A stretch of 64,000 nt of DNA from CAXMST01 sp963712765 (GTDB lineage: Bacteria > Actinomycetota > Thermoleophilia > Solirubrobacterales > 70-9): the NCBI GenBank assembly GCA_963712765.1, contig CAVQIX010000002.1:1-64000 (forward strand), written 5' to 3'. Positions within the stretch are counted from its first letter, which is position 1. Each line of letters begins with the position of its first letter. The position numbers and the translations under genes are program-made. A model generated the notes under the pieces. The model saw only the letters and a program-made list of their open reading frames with translations. It ran no database searches and was not told the origin of the DNA. Positions 9,101-16,106 of this stretch are shown here, one piece after another.

Positions 9101-9512
9101 GATGGATCAGCTCGTGGCGGACCGAGCCGGGTGCGCCCGTGGTTCCCTCCACGCTCCAGCGACGGGTATGGGCGTGGGCGATCGTCAGCAGCCGGCAGAG
9201 ATTGCGATAGCCGCGACCGTTCTCGACCAGCAAGGTCAGGTGGAAGCAGTCCGGCGGGCAGTTGCCGCGATGGGACTCGGAGGGGAGTGGGGCTCCGGGC
9301 ATCAGCACGGTCAGCTCGGTCCCGGTGATCGGCCGCATCCCGAAGCCCCGGCAGGCCTGCGCGAACTCCATCGAGCCCCAGAGCCCGTCGTGATCGGTAA
9401 GCGCCATCGCGTCATGACCGAGGCCGGCCGCGGCGGCGGCCAGCTCCTCGGGGAGCGAGGCGCCGTCCAGGAAGGAGAAGGCGCTGTGGGCGTGGAGCTC
9501 GGTGTAGGTCAT
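6117..9512 (-). CDS. dnaE2: Error-prone DNA polymerase DnaE2
   Basis: A 1131-residue C-family polymerase, the size of DnaE2. It has an N-terminal PHP domain (ELHAHSAFSFLDGAS, ALTDHDGLWG), the polymerase core with the catalytic Asp motif (PDIDLDF) preceded by a GRGSSVSS stretch, and a C-terminal OB fold (ILIAGMTVARQRP). It replicates past DNA lesions with low fidelity as part of the ImuB-DnaE2 mutasome. The start MTYTELHAHS at 9512 fits the family. The frame is open to 9626, which would add 38 residues unlike the family. It lies downstream of imuB and the DUF6504 gene and is probably co-transcribed from the SOS promoter at 11140. Confidence 0.94.
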   Translation of the reverse strand: MTYTELHAHSAFSFLDGASLPEELAAAAAGLGHDAMALTDHDGLWGSMEFAQACRGFGMRPITGTELTVLMPGAPLPSESHRGNCPPDCFHLTLLVENGRGYRNLCRLLTIAHAHTRRWSVEGTTGAPGSVRHELIHPALPFEELQPHSEGLVCLSGCARDGALAGRLARNQPVEAERLARRLLKIFGPSGFRVELQRPLWRGDRSRNRRLTQLATLLGVPTIATGNVHYHHRRRAPLQDALVAARMLGTLESTEPSRRGNGSGFLTTPARMATRFGDHPEAVAETERLAERLRFDLTRDLGYRYPGSEDLDADRKLAEVCGARFGERYDGTPERAEAAVRLEEELRVIAKLELSGFFLLHRDLLELARDVAMEVRGPSRARALLPPGRGRGSSVSSVVCYLTGLSHVDPVKAGLFLGRFLNDEITEAPDIDLDFPRDVREVLIPRIHERYGAERSALVAAFPTYRSRGAVRDLGAALGLPRGEIERVARSVDVYGSTEIERDIAEAIGEQRARSDRWRSLIALSRESKGLPRHASQHPGGMVLSTRPLIDLCPVVPAAMEGRRICHWDKDSCADAGFLKIDLLGLGMLSAVERTVDEIARARGEHVDLSRIPLDDQRVYEAIQKADTTGVFQIESRAQMQMLPRSLPENISDITVQVALVRPGPIQGGAVHPYLDRKKALRNDPEFEVPYEHPSLEPILSDTLGAIVFQDQVIQVAMALAGFSAGEAEGLRRAMSRKRSEEALNAYRERFIEGAIANDVASETANRVYDQIKGFSGFGFPKSHAAAFGLLAYQSTWLRVHYGPEFLCALLNEQPMGFYPPDALAHEAQRRGIPVLGPDANASEVLCATEAMERRLGVRTGLGYVAGLSRVDAEAIVRGRSEGGPYKDLADLATRSGASRDGLERLAWADACSGLPGELPAEVGGSSRREDLWSLGVARGSSRAGGSEQLALPLPVPDAPALKQQSSWERLTADYAATGMSLAQHPLALMRPELDPATVTSADLTRVPDGSQILIAGMTVARQRPATAKGVVFMLLEDEWGMTNVVVLPPVYERHRLLVRTAGFVSIRGRLERREGVVNVVADSLGELERPDLPLAEVRHIEPPAERETGRKMSELGAVLPAAHSFGRRGR

Positions 9513-9656
9513 CGGTTGCGGGTGGGGCCCGAGTGGGGGTGCTTTGCCGGTTGGGCTACCGATTCGGTACACGAGGTAGCAATGCGGCTGCTTCTCGAGC
9601 GACACCTGATTTCGGGCCGCGGCCACGGGCCCTCGACCCTGAGGGCAGAAGTACCG

Positions 9657-9914
9657 CTACCCACGATGCTCGAACCACCCTCCGTCCTCGAGGTCGTGGA
9701 AGACCGTGAGGCAGCGGCCACCGTCGAGGACGATCTCGAAGTAGTGGCGGCGGAGGGGGGCGCGGGTCCACCAGCGGTCCTCGATCAGCCACTCCTCGCG
9801 AACCGATTCGACGTTGCGGTGGGAGACGGCCTGTGGGCCTCCGTCGCCGGCCCGGACCAGGATCCTGCGCGGGCGGTAGAGAGCGAAGCCGGAAGGCGGA
9901 GGAGGGGCGTTCAC
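9657..9914 (-). CDS. DUF6504-like small protein of the imuB-dnaE2 operon
   Basis: An 85-residue protein rich in aromatic and charged residues (EEWLIEDRWWTR, RRHYFEIVLDGG, LTVFHDLEDGGW). The pattern matches the small DUF6504-type proteins often found next to imuB and dnaE2 in Actinobacteria; that assignment is from memory of the pattern and its position. The GTG start at 9914 lies 8 bases after the imuB stop; no better start exists in frame after that stop. A 144-base spacer separates it from dnaE2. Its molecular role is unknown; context suggests an accessory factor of SOS translesion synthesis. Confidence 0.75.
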   Translation of the reverse strand: MNAPPPPSGFALYRPRRILVRAGDGGPQAVSHRNVESVREEWLIEDRWWTRAPLRRHYFEIVLDGGRCLTVFHDLEDGGWFEHRG

Positions 9915-9921
9915 GTAGTGC

Positions 9922-11130
9922 TCACGGCGTGTGCGGGACGAGCATCGCCCGACGCTCGGGGATGCGGGAGTCGCCGTCGATTTCGACCACCCGCAGCAGT
10001 GCGTCCCGGCCGCCGGCGGCGCGGGCCTGGCGGATTGCCTCCGAGAGCCGCTCGCGCCGGTGCTCCCTCTCGCTGTGATCCAGGGAGGGCTGTTCGGCTC
10101 CCTCCGGCCCGAGCTCGAGCGCGCGCAGCGCAAGGGTGGAGGCGGGGGCGGGGAGGAGCTCGAGCTTGGGGCCCAGCGCCAGCGTCAGCCGCTCTGCCGA
10201 GGCGGTGGCGCTGCGCAGCGGCAGCTCCTCCCTCCAGCTGCCTCCGCCGGCGAGTTGCGCCTCGAGGCGCAGCGACCGGATCGTCCGCCCCCGCCGCCTG
10301 GGATCGGCCACCAGGCGTTCGATCAGGAGTTCCAGCGCGCGGTCGAGCTGAATCCCGTAGACCGCCTCCGGGAGCCCGATCGCCTGCGCCAGCTCCTCAT
10401 GGGGCCGGCGGGGTCGCAGGGGCGAGTCGATGCCGGAGGCGAGATCGTGGGCGGCGAGGCCGAGCCGGCCGAAGCGGTCGGCGATCGCGGGGCGCGGCAA
10501 CCCCGCCAGGTCGCCCAGGCTCACCACTCCGAGCCGCTCGAGGTTCTCGACCAGGCGGCCCCGCTCACGCTCCGGCGCGGGGAGTCGATCCCGCAACAGG
10601 CCCACGGGCAGGGGCTGCAGGAAGCTGCGAGCCATCGCCGGGGCGAGGATCGTTGCCTGCCTGCGCCGGGGCCGGGCTGAGCCGGCCACCGCGTAGGCGC
10701 AGAACCGGGTCGGTCCGGCCCCGAGCCGGACCGCGGAGCCGACCGACCGCCCGGCCTTGGCGAGCACGCCCTCGGGGTGCGGTCCCCACAGGTTCTTGAG
10801 CGCGTCGACCGCGAAGAAGACCTCTCCGGCCCTCGGCGCCTCGACCTCGGCTCCGATTCCCTCCAGCTGCTGCAGCGAGCGCTCCCACAGCGACTCGGCC
10901 CGGCCCGGATCGGGTGGAATCAGCCGCAGCCGCGGACACCGGGCCAGTGCCTCCGACAGCACCATTCCGATCCGGACGCCGAAGGCCTCGGCGGCCCCGC
11001 TCGTCTCCCCGATCGCCTGCTCGCCCCCCGGTTCGGGGGCGAGGGCCGCCGGCTCTGTCAGGATCTCCCTGCGATCGCCGATTGCGGCGATCAGCGAGAA
11101 GCGGGGGATGAGCACACAGCCAACGGTCAT
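9922..11130 (-). CDS. imuB: ImuB-like Y-family polymerase homologue (catalytically inactive)
   Basis: A 402-residue Y-family-like protein. The N-terminal catalytic motif, which in active Y-family polymerases reads like DxDxFFA, is LIPRFSLIAA here and lacks the metal-binding Asp. The later SIDE motif is replaced by FFAVDALKNLWG. This is typical of ImuB, which links DnaE2 to the beta clamp rather than copying DNA. A helix-hairpin-helix-like region (LERLGVVSLGDLAGLP, about residue 205) and a little-finger-like C-terminal half follow. It heads the mutasome operon; a perfect LexA box ends 10 bases before its ATG. No imuA-type gene is adjacent. Confidence 0.88.
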   Translation of the reverse strand: MTVGCVLIPRFSLIAAIGDRREILTEPAALAPEPGGEQAIGETSGAAEAFGVRIGMVLSEALARCPRLRLIPPDPGRAESLWERSLQQLEGIGAEVEAPRAGEVFFAVDALKNLWGPHPEGVLAKAGRSVGSAVRLGAGPTRFCAYAVAGSARPRRRQATILAPAMARSFLQPLPVGLLRDRLPAPERERGRLVENLERLGVVSLGDLAGLPRPAIADRFGRLGLAAHDLASGIDSPLRPRRPHEELAQAIGLPEAVYGIQLDRALELLIERLVADPRRRGRTIRSLRLEAQLAGGGSWREELPLRSATASAERLTLALGPKLELLPAPASTLALRALELGPEGAEQPSLDHSEREHRRERLSEAIRQARAAGGRDALLRVVEIDGDSRIPERRAMLVPHTP

Positions 11131-11139
11131 GATCGGAGT

Positions 11140-11153
11140 CGAACATATGTTCG
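11140..11153. promoter_or_regulatory. LexA (SOS) box between imuB and the divergent lipoprotein gene
   Basis: CGAACATATGTTCG is a perfect 14-base palindrome and matches the actinobacterial LexA consensus GAAC-N4-GTTC. On the minus strand it contains TATGTT, a good -10, followed 11 bases later by the imuB ATG. A bound LexA would therefore cover the promoter directly. The start codon of the divergent lipoprotein gene (ATG 11147) lies inside the palindrome. Confidence 0.88.
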
Positions 11154-11725
11154 CTTACGGCGAGACAAAATTCAAGGGCTTCCGAGGATTTCTGTGGCTT
11201 TCTCTGCTGATCGCGGCTCTGATCTCCACCGGCTGCGGATTCGATGACGGCTCGGGGCCCGACGGGACCCAGGCAGCGGCTGCAGGGACCACGACCGAGG
11301 ACGGAACCGCGGGTGGCGAGGTAGCGCCCGGGGCCGACACCGCCGGTGCCGATGCCGGCGATCTCGAGGTGATCACCGCCTGGATCGACGCTCTCAGCGA
11401 AGGGGATACCGATCGCGCCGCGACCTTCTTCGCCACGCCCAGCGTCGCCGAGAACGGCCCGCTGGTGGCCGGGATCGAGACCACCCGGGATGCGGTCGCC
11501 TTCAACGAGTCGCTCCCCTGTGGGGGTGAGGTGATCGCCGCCGAGAGCACCGGCCAGTTCACCACCGCCACCTTTCGGCTCACCGAAAGGCCGGGCGGCG
11601 GCTGCGGAGAGGGGATCGGGGGGACGGCCGCGACCTCCTTCCTGATCGAGGACAACCTGATCACCGAGTGGCGCCGAGTGGGCACCGATCCCGCTCGCGG
11701 AAGCAGCGAACAGAGCACCACCTGA
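11147..11725 (+). CDS. Putative lipoprotein with NTF2/SnoaL-like domain
   Basis: A 192-residue exported protein. A basic and hydrophobic signal segment (residues 8-29) ends in STGC, giving a candidate lipidated Cys30 with a slightly unusual lipobox. An Ala/Thr/Gly-rich linker follows. The C-terminal 120 residues (ITAWIDALSEGDTDRAATFF... FLIEDNLITEWRRV) have the helix and strand pattern of the NTF2/SnoaL fold; no catalytic residues can be assigned. ATG 11147 has GGAG 8 bases upstream; an in-frame ATG at 11129 is the alternative. It is divergent from imuB and its start codon sits in the LexA box, so its expression may also respond to DNA damage. Confidence 0.72.
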   Translation: MFAYGETKFKGFRGFLWLSLLIAALISTGCGFDDGSGPDGTQAAAAGTTTEDGTAGGEVAPGADTAGADAGDLEVITAWIDALSEGDTDRAATFFATPSVAENGPLVAGIETTRDAVAFNESLPCGGEVIAAESTGQFTTATFRLTERPGGGCGEGIGGTAATSFLIEDNLITEWRRVGTDPARGSSEQSTT

Positions 11726-11768
11726 GCCCGGCGCCGCTGGATCCAGCGGGCGTTCGTTGTCCGATTCA

Positions 11769-11797
11769 TTACATCTGCCTGCCGATTGGGTTATGTT
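11769..11797 (+). promoter_or_regulatory. Housekeeping promoter of the amino acid binding protein gene
   Basis: TTACAT and TATGTT are separated by 17 bases, a good fit to a sigma-70-type -35/-10 pair. Transcription would begin near 11804, giving a leader of about 105 bases that ends in a strong AGGAGG ribosome binding site. This differs from the leaderless pattern of most neighbours. Confidence 0.65.
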
Positions 11798-11910
11798 CCG
11801 GAGCGGCTCAGGCCGCACCGATGGTCTAGAACGACCGGAGAGCGATTGGGCTTGTAAGGCCCCAACCCGCCCTACCCCGGCGGAATGGGGCAACTGTGAG
11901 AGGAGGTTCA

Positions 11911-13209
11911 ATGAGAGGCAAGAGGAAGTATCTTGCAATCGCCGGGGCCACGGCAGCGCTTGCGCTGGGTGTAGCCGCATGCGGTGATGACGACAGTGGC
12001 AGCACTGACGGTGGTAGTGGTGGCGGAGGTGCCGTCGACATGACCGTCGGTGTCCTGGTGCCGCAGACCGGTGACCTTTCGGCGTTCGGGCCCGCGGGCC
12101 AGAAGGCCGCTGAGCTCGCCGTCGACGAGGTCAACAACGCCCTTCAGGACGTTGGATCCGACGCGACGATCGACATCAAGGTGGCCGACACCGAGACATC
12201 GGACAAGTCCGGAACCCAGGCTGCACGTCAGCTGATCAGCGATGGCGCTTCGTGCCTCGCCGGTGCATGGGCTTCGTCCGTGACGATTCCGGTCGGCACG
12301 ACGGTCGCTGCAAGGCAGCTCGTCCCGCTGATTTCACCGGCATCGACCAGCCCGGAGATCTCGGGTCTGGACGACGACGGCTACGTGTTCCGAGTCGCTC
12401 CCTCCGACGCCCTCCAGGGCCAGCTGATCGCTGACACCGTGGGTGAGGAGTTCGGCACGGACGCGACGATCGCCGCCGCCGCGCGCAATGACGCGTACGG
12501 CGAGGGAATCATCAACCAGTTCGCCGCCTCCTTCGAGGAGGCCGGTGGCACGATCAACGGTCCGATTCTGTACGACCCGGAGGCCTCGACCTACAACAGT
12601 GAGGCCCAGCAGATCGTCGAGGGCAACCCCGACGGCTTCGTGATCGTCGATTTCGAGGATCCGTACGGAAAGGTTGGCGGCGCGCTGGCGCGTACCGGCA
12701 GCTTCGACCCGACCAAGCTGTTCACAGCTGACGGTCTCGCGTTCCAGGACGGTATCCCGGACACGATTCCGCCCGATTCGATCAACGGCGCCAACGGCAC
12801 CCGTCCGGCGACGCCGGAGGGCAGTGATGCCTCGACGGCGTTCGACGAGCTCTTTACCTCGAGCTCGAAGGATCCGAAGAAGAGGAACTCGTTCGATGGT
12901 CAGAACTTCGACGCCGCGATGCTTTGCGCTCTGGCGTCGATCGCCGCGGGTTCCGCCGATGGAGCTGACATCAAGGATCAGATCCAGGCCATTGGCAGTG
13001 CCCCGGGCACCGAGTACGACTACACCCAGTTGAGCGACGCGATCACGGCGCTCGAGAACGGTGAGGACATCGATTTCCAGGGAGTCTCTGGCTCGCTCGA
13101 TCTCGATGACAACGGCGACCCGACCGTCGGGTTCTACGAGAAGTGGAACTACGACGACAAGGGCAAGTTCTCAGTGACCGACACGGTCGAACTGAAGACC
13201 GGGGAGTAA
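11911..13209 (+). CDS. Branched-chain amino acid type ABC transporter substrate-binding lipoprotein
   Basis: A 432-residue lipoprotein: basic N-terminus, hydrophobic core and lipobox LGVAAC with Cys24, then a Gly/Ser linker. The mature part begins with the type I periplasmic-binding fold of LivJ-like proteins (VGVLVPQTGDLSAFGP) and continues with TIAAAARNDAYGEG. ATG 11911 has AGGAGG 5 bases upstream and defines the start. The livFGHM genes lie just beyond the terminator on the opposite strand, so this protein most likely delivers substrate to that permease. The ligand could be a branched-chain amino acid, an amide or urea. The coding sequence uses fewer extreme GC codons than its neighbours, consistent with high expression. 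Confidence 0.9.
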   Translation: MRGKRKYLAIAGATAALALGVAACGDDDSGSTDGGSGGGGAVDMTVGVLVPQTGDLSAFGPAGQKAAELAVDEVNNALQDVGSDATIDIKVADTETSDKSGTQAARQLISDGASCLAGAWASSVTIPVGTTVAARQLVPLISPASTSPEISGLDDDGYVFRVAPSDALQGQLIADTVGEEFGTDATIAAAARNDAYGEGIINQFAASFEEAGGTINGPILYDPEASTYNSEAQQIVEGNPDGFVIVDFEDPYGKVGGALARTGSFDPTKLFTADGLAFQDGIPDTIPPDSINGANGTRPATPEGSDASTAFDELFTSSSKDPKKRNSFDGQNFDAAMLCALASIAAGSADGADIKDQIQAIGSAPGTEYDYTQLSDAITALENGEDIDFQGVSGSLDLDDNGDPTVGFYEKWNYDDKGKFSVTDTVELKTGE

Positions 13210-13243
13210 TCCCGAGCCGACAGCCAAGCTGGCTGAATGAGAG

Positions 13244-13273
13244 AGGGCCCCGGCTTCGGCCGGGGCCCTTTTT
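13244..13273 (+). terminator. Rho-independent terminator after the binding protein gene
   Basis: A perfect 11-base stem (AGGGCCCCGGC with its complement) closed by a TTCG tetraloop is followed by five T residues. It starts 34 bases after the stop codon. The 200 bases between it and livF hold no gene that I can support. Confidence 0.93.
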
Positions 13274-13475
13274 CTATTCCCTGCTGGATGCGGTTCCCGA
13301 CGATTACGTGGAGCAAGGCGTCTAGGGGCCGTTGGCCGTCATCTAACCGCCGCCATGGGCCGCCCATGTGACACGAATGGCGGTGGCTGTCGATCGCGTC
13401 ACCCAGGTGGTGGCGGCCGCTACCGACGCGGTAGTCGCTCCCGCCGGCATGGACCCCGCGAAACGGCCCCCGCGC

Positions 13476-14252
13476 TCAGACGCCGTTGTCTTCGCCGACG
13501 ACCTCGTCGCCGGCGTCGACCCGTCCCGCGCCGCCTCCGAGGTAGAGCTCGGCGACCTTGGGATCGTCGATCAGCTCCTTGCCCGGGCCCTCGAAGCGGT
13601 TCTTGCCGAGGTCGAGGACGTAGCCGCGGTCGGACAGCGTCAGCGCCCGGCGGGCATTCTGTTCGACCATCAGGATCGTGACACCGCTCTCGTTCACCTC
13701 GACGAGCTTCTCGAAGATCGCGTCGACGAAGGCCGGGGCGAGGCCGGCCGAGGGCTCGTCAACGAGCACCAACCGTGGATCGGGCATCAGCGCCCGCGCC
13801 ATCGCGACCATCTGTCGCTCGCCACCCGACATCGTGCCGGCGGCCTGAGTTGCGCGTTCGGCGAGGCGCGGGAACAGCTCATACATGTGGCCGATCCGAT
13901 CCTCGACGGACCCGCCCCCGCCGGCGATCGCGCCCATCTCGAGGTTCTCGCGGACGGTCAGGGAGGGGAAGACGTTGTCGAGCTGGGCCACGTAGCTGAC
14001 GCCGAGCCGGGTGATCGAGTGTGGCGCTCTGCCGGTGACGTCCTCGCCCTCGAGCTCGACCGACCCCTCCCGGGGGGTGAGCAGGCCGAAGACGGTCTTC
14101 ATCAGGGTCGACTTGCCGGCGCCGTTCGGCCCAACGATGGTGACGATCTCCCCCTCGTCGACCGCCATGTCAACGCCGTTGAGGATGTCGACCTCCGGCG
14201 TGTAGCCGGCAATCACGCCGCTCGTCCGCAGGATGTTCTTCTTCTCGATCAC
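13476..14252 (-). CDS. livF: Branched-chain amino acid ABC transporter ATP-binding protein LivF
   Basis: A 258-residue ABC ATPase of the LivF type. Walker A (GPNGAGKST, about residue 42), the family-specific variant signature (TMSGGERQM), Walker B (LVLVDEPSAGLAP) and a switch His-equivalent region (LMVEQN) are all present. It couples ATP hydrolysis to amino acid import with LivG at the inner face of the membrane. It is the last gene of livHMGF; its ATG overlaps the livG stop (ATGA). It ends with an acidic tail (GDEVVGEDNGV). Confidence 0.93.
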   Translation of the reverse strand: MIEKKNILRTSGVIAGYTPEVDILNGVDMAVDEGEIVTIVGPNGAGKSTLMKTVFGLLTPREGSVELEGEDVTGRAPHSITRLGVSYVAQLDNVFPSLTVRENLEMGAIAGGGGSVEDRIGHMYELFPRLAERATQAAGTMSGGERQMVAMARALMPDPRLVLVDEPSAGLAPAFVDAIFEKLVEVNESGVTILMVEQNARRALTLSDRGYVLDLGKNRFEGPGKELIDDPKVAELYLGGGAGRVDAGDEVVGEDNGV

Positions 14253-15097
14253 GACTCGCTGCTCCCGCCGCCCAGGTAGGCGTCGATGACACGCTGGTCC
14301 GCCCGCACTTCCTCGGGCTTGCCCTTGATGATCGTCTCGCCGCTGGCCATCACGACCACCTCGTCGGAGTGGGCCATCACGACCTCCATGTCATGCTCGA
14401 TGAAGAGGAAGGTGACGCCGTCCTTCTCGCGCAGCTCGTGCATGTGCTGCAGCAGAGTCCGGCCGAGGGTGGGGTTGATTCCCGCCATCGGCTCGTCGAG
14501 CAGGACCATGCGTGGCTCGGTCATCAGCGCCCGCGCCAGCTCGAGCAACTTGCGTTGACCGCCGGAGAGGGTGCCCGCGTAGTCGTCGACCTTGCTGTCG
14601 AGCTTGAACATCGCCAGCAGCTCCATCGCGTGCTCATGGACCTCGGCCTCGCGCTTGTTGGAGGAGCCGCGGCGGAAGATGTATCCGGGGAGGCTCTCGC
14701 CGGGCTGACGCGGGGCGGCGAGGGTCATGTTGTCGATCACCGGCATCGCCGCGAGTGCCTTGGTGATCTGAAAGGTGCGAACCATCCCGCGCTGCGCGAT
14801 CGTGTGCGGCGGCAGTCCGTAGATCGAGGAGCCCTCGTAGCGGATCGCGCCGCCGTCGGGTGGATAGAAGCCGGTAACGACATTGAACAGCGTCGTCTTG
14901 CCGGCGCCGTTGGGCCCGATCAGCGCCGTTATCGAGCCCTTCTCGATGCTGAAGCCGGCGCCCTGGACCGCGTGGATGCCGCCGAAGCTCTTGCGCACGT
15001 CTTCGACCTCGAGGATCGCTCCCGTGTTGCCGGTCTCATCGGCCCCGGTCTGCTCGGCCGCGACGGTCCCCGCGGGTGTCTTCCCGGCGCTACTCAC
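14249..15097 (-). CDS. livG: Branched-chain amino acid ABC transporter ATP-binding protein LivG
   Basis: A 282-residue ABC ATPase with Walker A (GPNGAGKTT), Q-loop, signature (LSGGQRKL), Walker B (MVLLDEPMAGINP) and H-loop (FIEHDMEVV). The MAGINP stretch after Walker B is characteristic of LivG. The first 28 residues are a Thr/Gly/Glu-rich extension before the ATPase domain. It overlaps the end of livM by 8 bases and livF by 4, so the complex is probably made stoichiometrically through coupled translation. Confidence 0.93.
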   Translation of the reverse strand: MSSAGKTPAGTVAAEQTGADETGNTGAILEVEDVRKSFGGIHAVQGAGFSIEKGSITALIGPNGAGKTTLFNVVTGFYPPDGGAIRYEGSSIYGLPPHTIAQRGMVRTFQITKALAAMPVIDNMTLAAPRQPGESLPGYIFRRGSSNKREAEVHEHAMELLAMFKLDSKVDDYAGTLSGGQRKLLELARALMTEPRMVLLDEPMAGINPTLGRTLLQHMHELREKDGVTFLFIEHDMEVVMAHSDEVVVMASGETIIKGKPEEVRADQRVIDAYLGGGSSES

Positions 15098-16106
15098 CGA
15101 GCACCATCTCCTCCTTCTTGCCGAGCGCTCCCTGTGGCCTGAAGGCCATCAGGAGGATCAGCACCAGACCGGCGACGATGAAGCGAAGGGCCGCGATCTG
15201 GTCCGCCGCAAGGCCGAAATCGAGCTCGCGGAGGCCCTCGAGCAGGAACCAGAAGATCGCGGCGCCGAAGAGGACACCCGGGAAGCTCGCCAGGCCTCCG
15301 AGCACCAGTACGGCGTAGGCGAGGAAGGTCACGATCGGCTCGAAGCTCTCCTGGTTGACCTGGCCCTGCGCGAGCAGGAAGAACCAGCCGGCCATCGCCG
15401 CGAGTCCAGCCGAGATCGCCAGTGACTGCAGCTTGTAGGAGAAGGCGTTCTTGCCGAGCGCGCGGGCAGCGTCCTCGTCCTCGCGGACGGCGCGCAGAAC
15501 CCGGCCCCAGGGGGAGCGGATCAGGCGGGCGAGGATGAAGGCGAGCAGGGCGAGCACCAGCCAGGTGAAGATCAGGAGCGGCAGGTCGACGAAGTCGGTG
15601 CCGCTGAGGCCGATCGGATCGAGCAGGTTCTCGCGTACCCAGGTGGCGACGTTGTCCCATGGCTCGGTGAACGATCGGTCGTTTTCGAGCTCGAGATTGA
15701 GCGTGCCCTGGTTGCCGCCCGTCAGCCCGCGGGCGTTGCGGGCGGCGATCCGGATCACCTCCGCGAAAGCGATCGTCGTGATCGCGAAATAGTCGGCCCG
15801 CAGCCGCAGCGACGGCAGCCCGATCGCAATGCCGACGCCCATCGTGATCAGCAGCGACAGCAGGAGCGAGACGATGAACGGGAGACCGACGTCGACGTAG
15901 AGGATCACCGCCGAGTAGGAGCCGATCGCCATGAAGCCGACCTGGCCGAAGTTGACGATCCCGGTGAAGCCGACGTTGAGCTGTAGGCCCAGCGCCAGCA
16001 GCCCGTAGACCCCGGCGAGCAGTCCGACCCCGATCCAGAAGGGCCAGGCCGTGAAGAAGTCGGCGGAGACGCCGAGCGGGACGCCGATCAGTTCTGCCGC
16101 GATCAC
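15090..16106 (-). CDS. livM: Branched-chain amino acid ABC transporter permease LivM
   Basis: A 338-residue polytopic permease with the LivM hallmark regions (VNFGQVGFMAIGSYSAVIL near residue 45, SLRLRADYFAITTIAFAEVIRI, and GRVLRAVREDEDAARALGKN, the cytoplasmic coupling loop that contacts the ATPase). It ends with a helix followed by AFRPQGALG, a usual LivM terminus. The GTG start at 16106 was chosen because it overlaps the livH stop (GTGA); the frame is open further upstream but lacks family similarity there. Confidence 0.92.
   Translation of the reverse strand: MIAAELIGVPLGVSADFFTAWPFWIGVGLLAGVYGLLALGLQLNVGFTGIVNFGQVGFMAIGSYSAVILYVDVGLPFIVSLLLSLLITMGVGIAIGLPSLRLRADYFAITTIAFAEVIRIAARNARGLTGGNQGTLNLELENDRSFTEPWDNVATWVRENLLDPIGLSGTDFVDLPLLIFTWLVLALLAFILARLIRSPWGRVLRAVREDEDAARALGKNAFSYKLQSLAISAGLAAMAGWFFLLAQGQVNQESFEPIVTFLAYAVLVLGGLASFPGVLFGAAIFWFLLEGLRELDFGLAADQIAALRFIVAGLVLILLMAFRPQGALGKKEEMVLGE

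Noticed and set aside
9513..9626. 38-residue N-terminal extension of DnaE2 from an ATG at 9626
   Set aside because: Nothing in it resembles the family, and MTYTELHAHS at 9512 is the usual DnaE2 start.
13354..13368. Palindrome CATGGG-CCG-CCCATG between the terminator and livF
   Set aside because: A short perfect hairpin without a T run; too simple to call a second terminator or operator in GC-rich spacer DNA.
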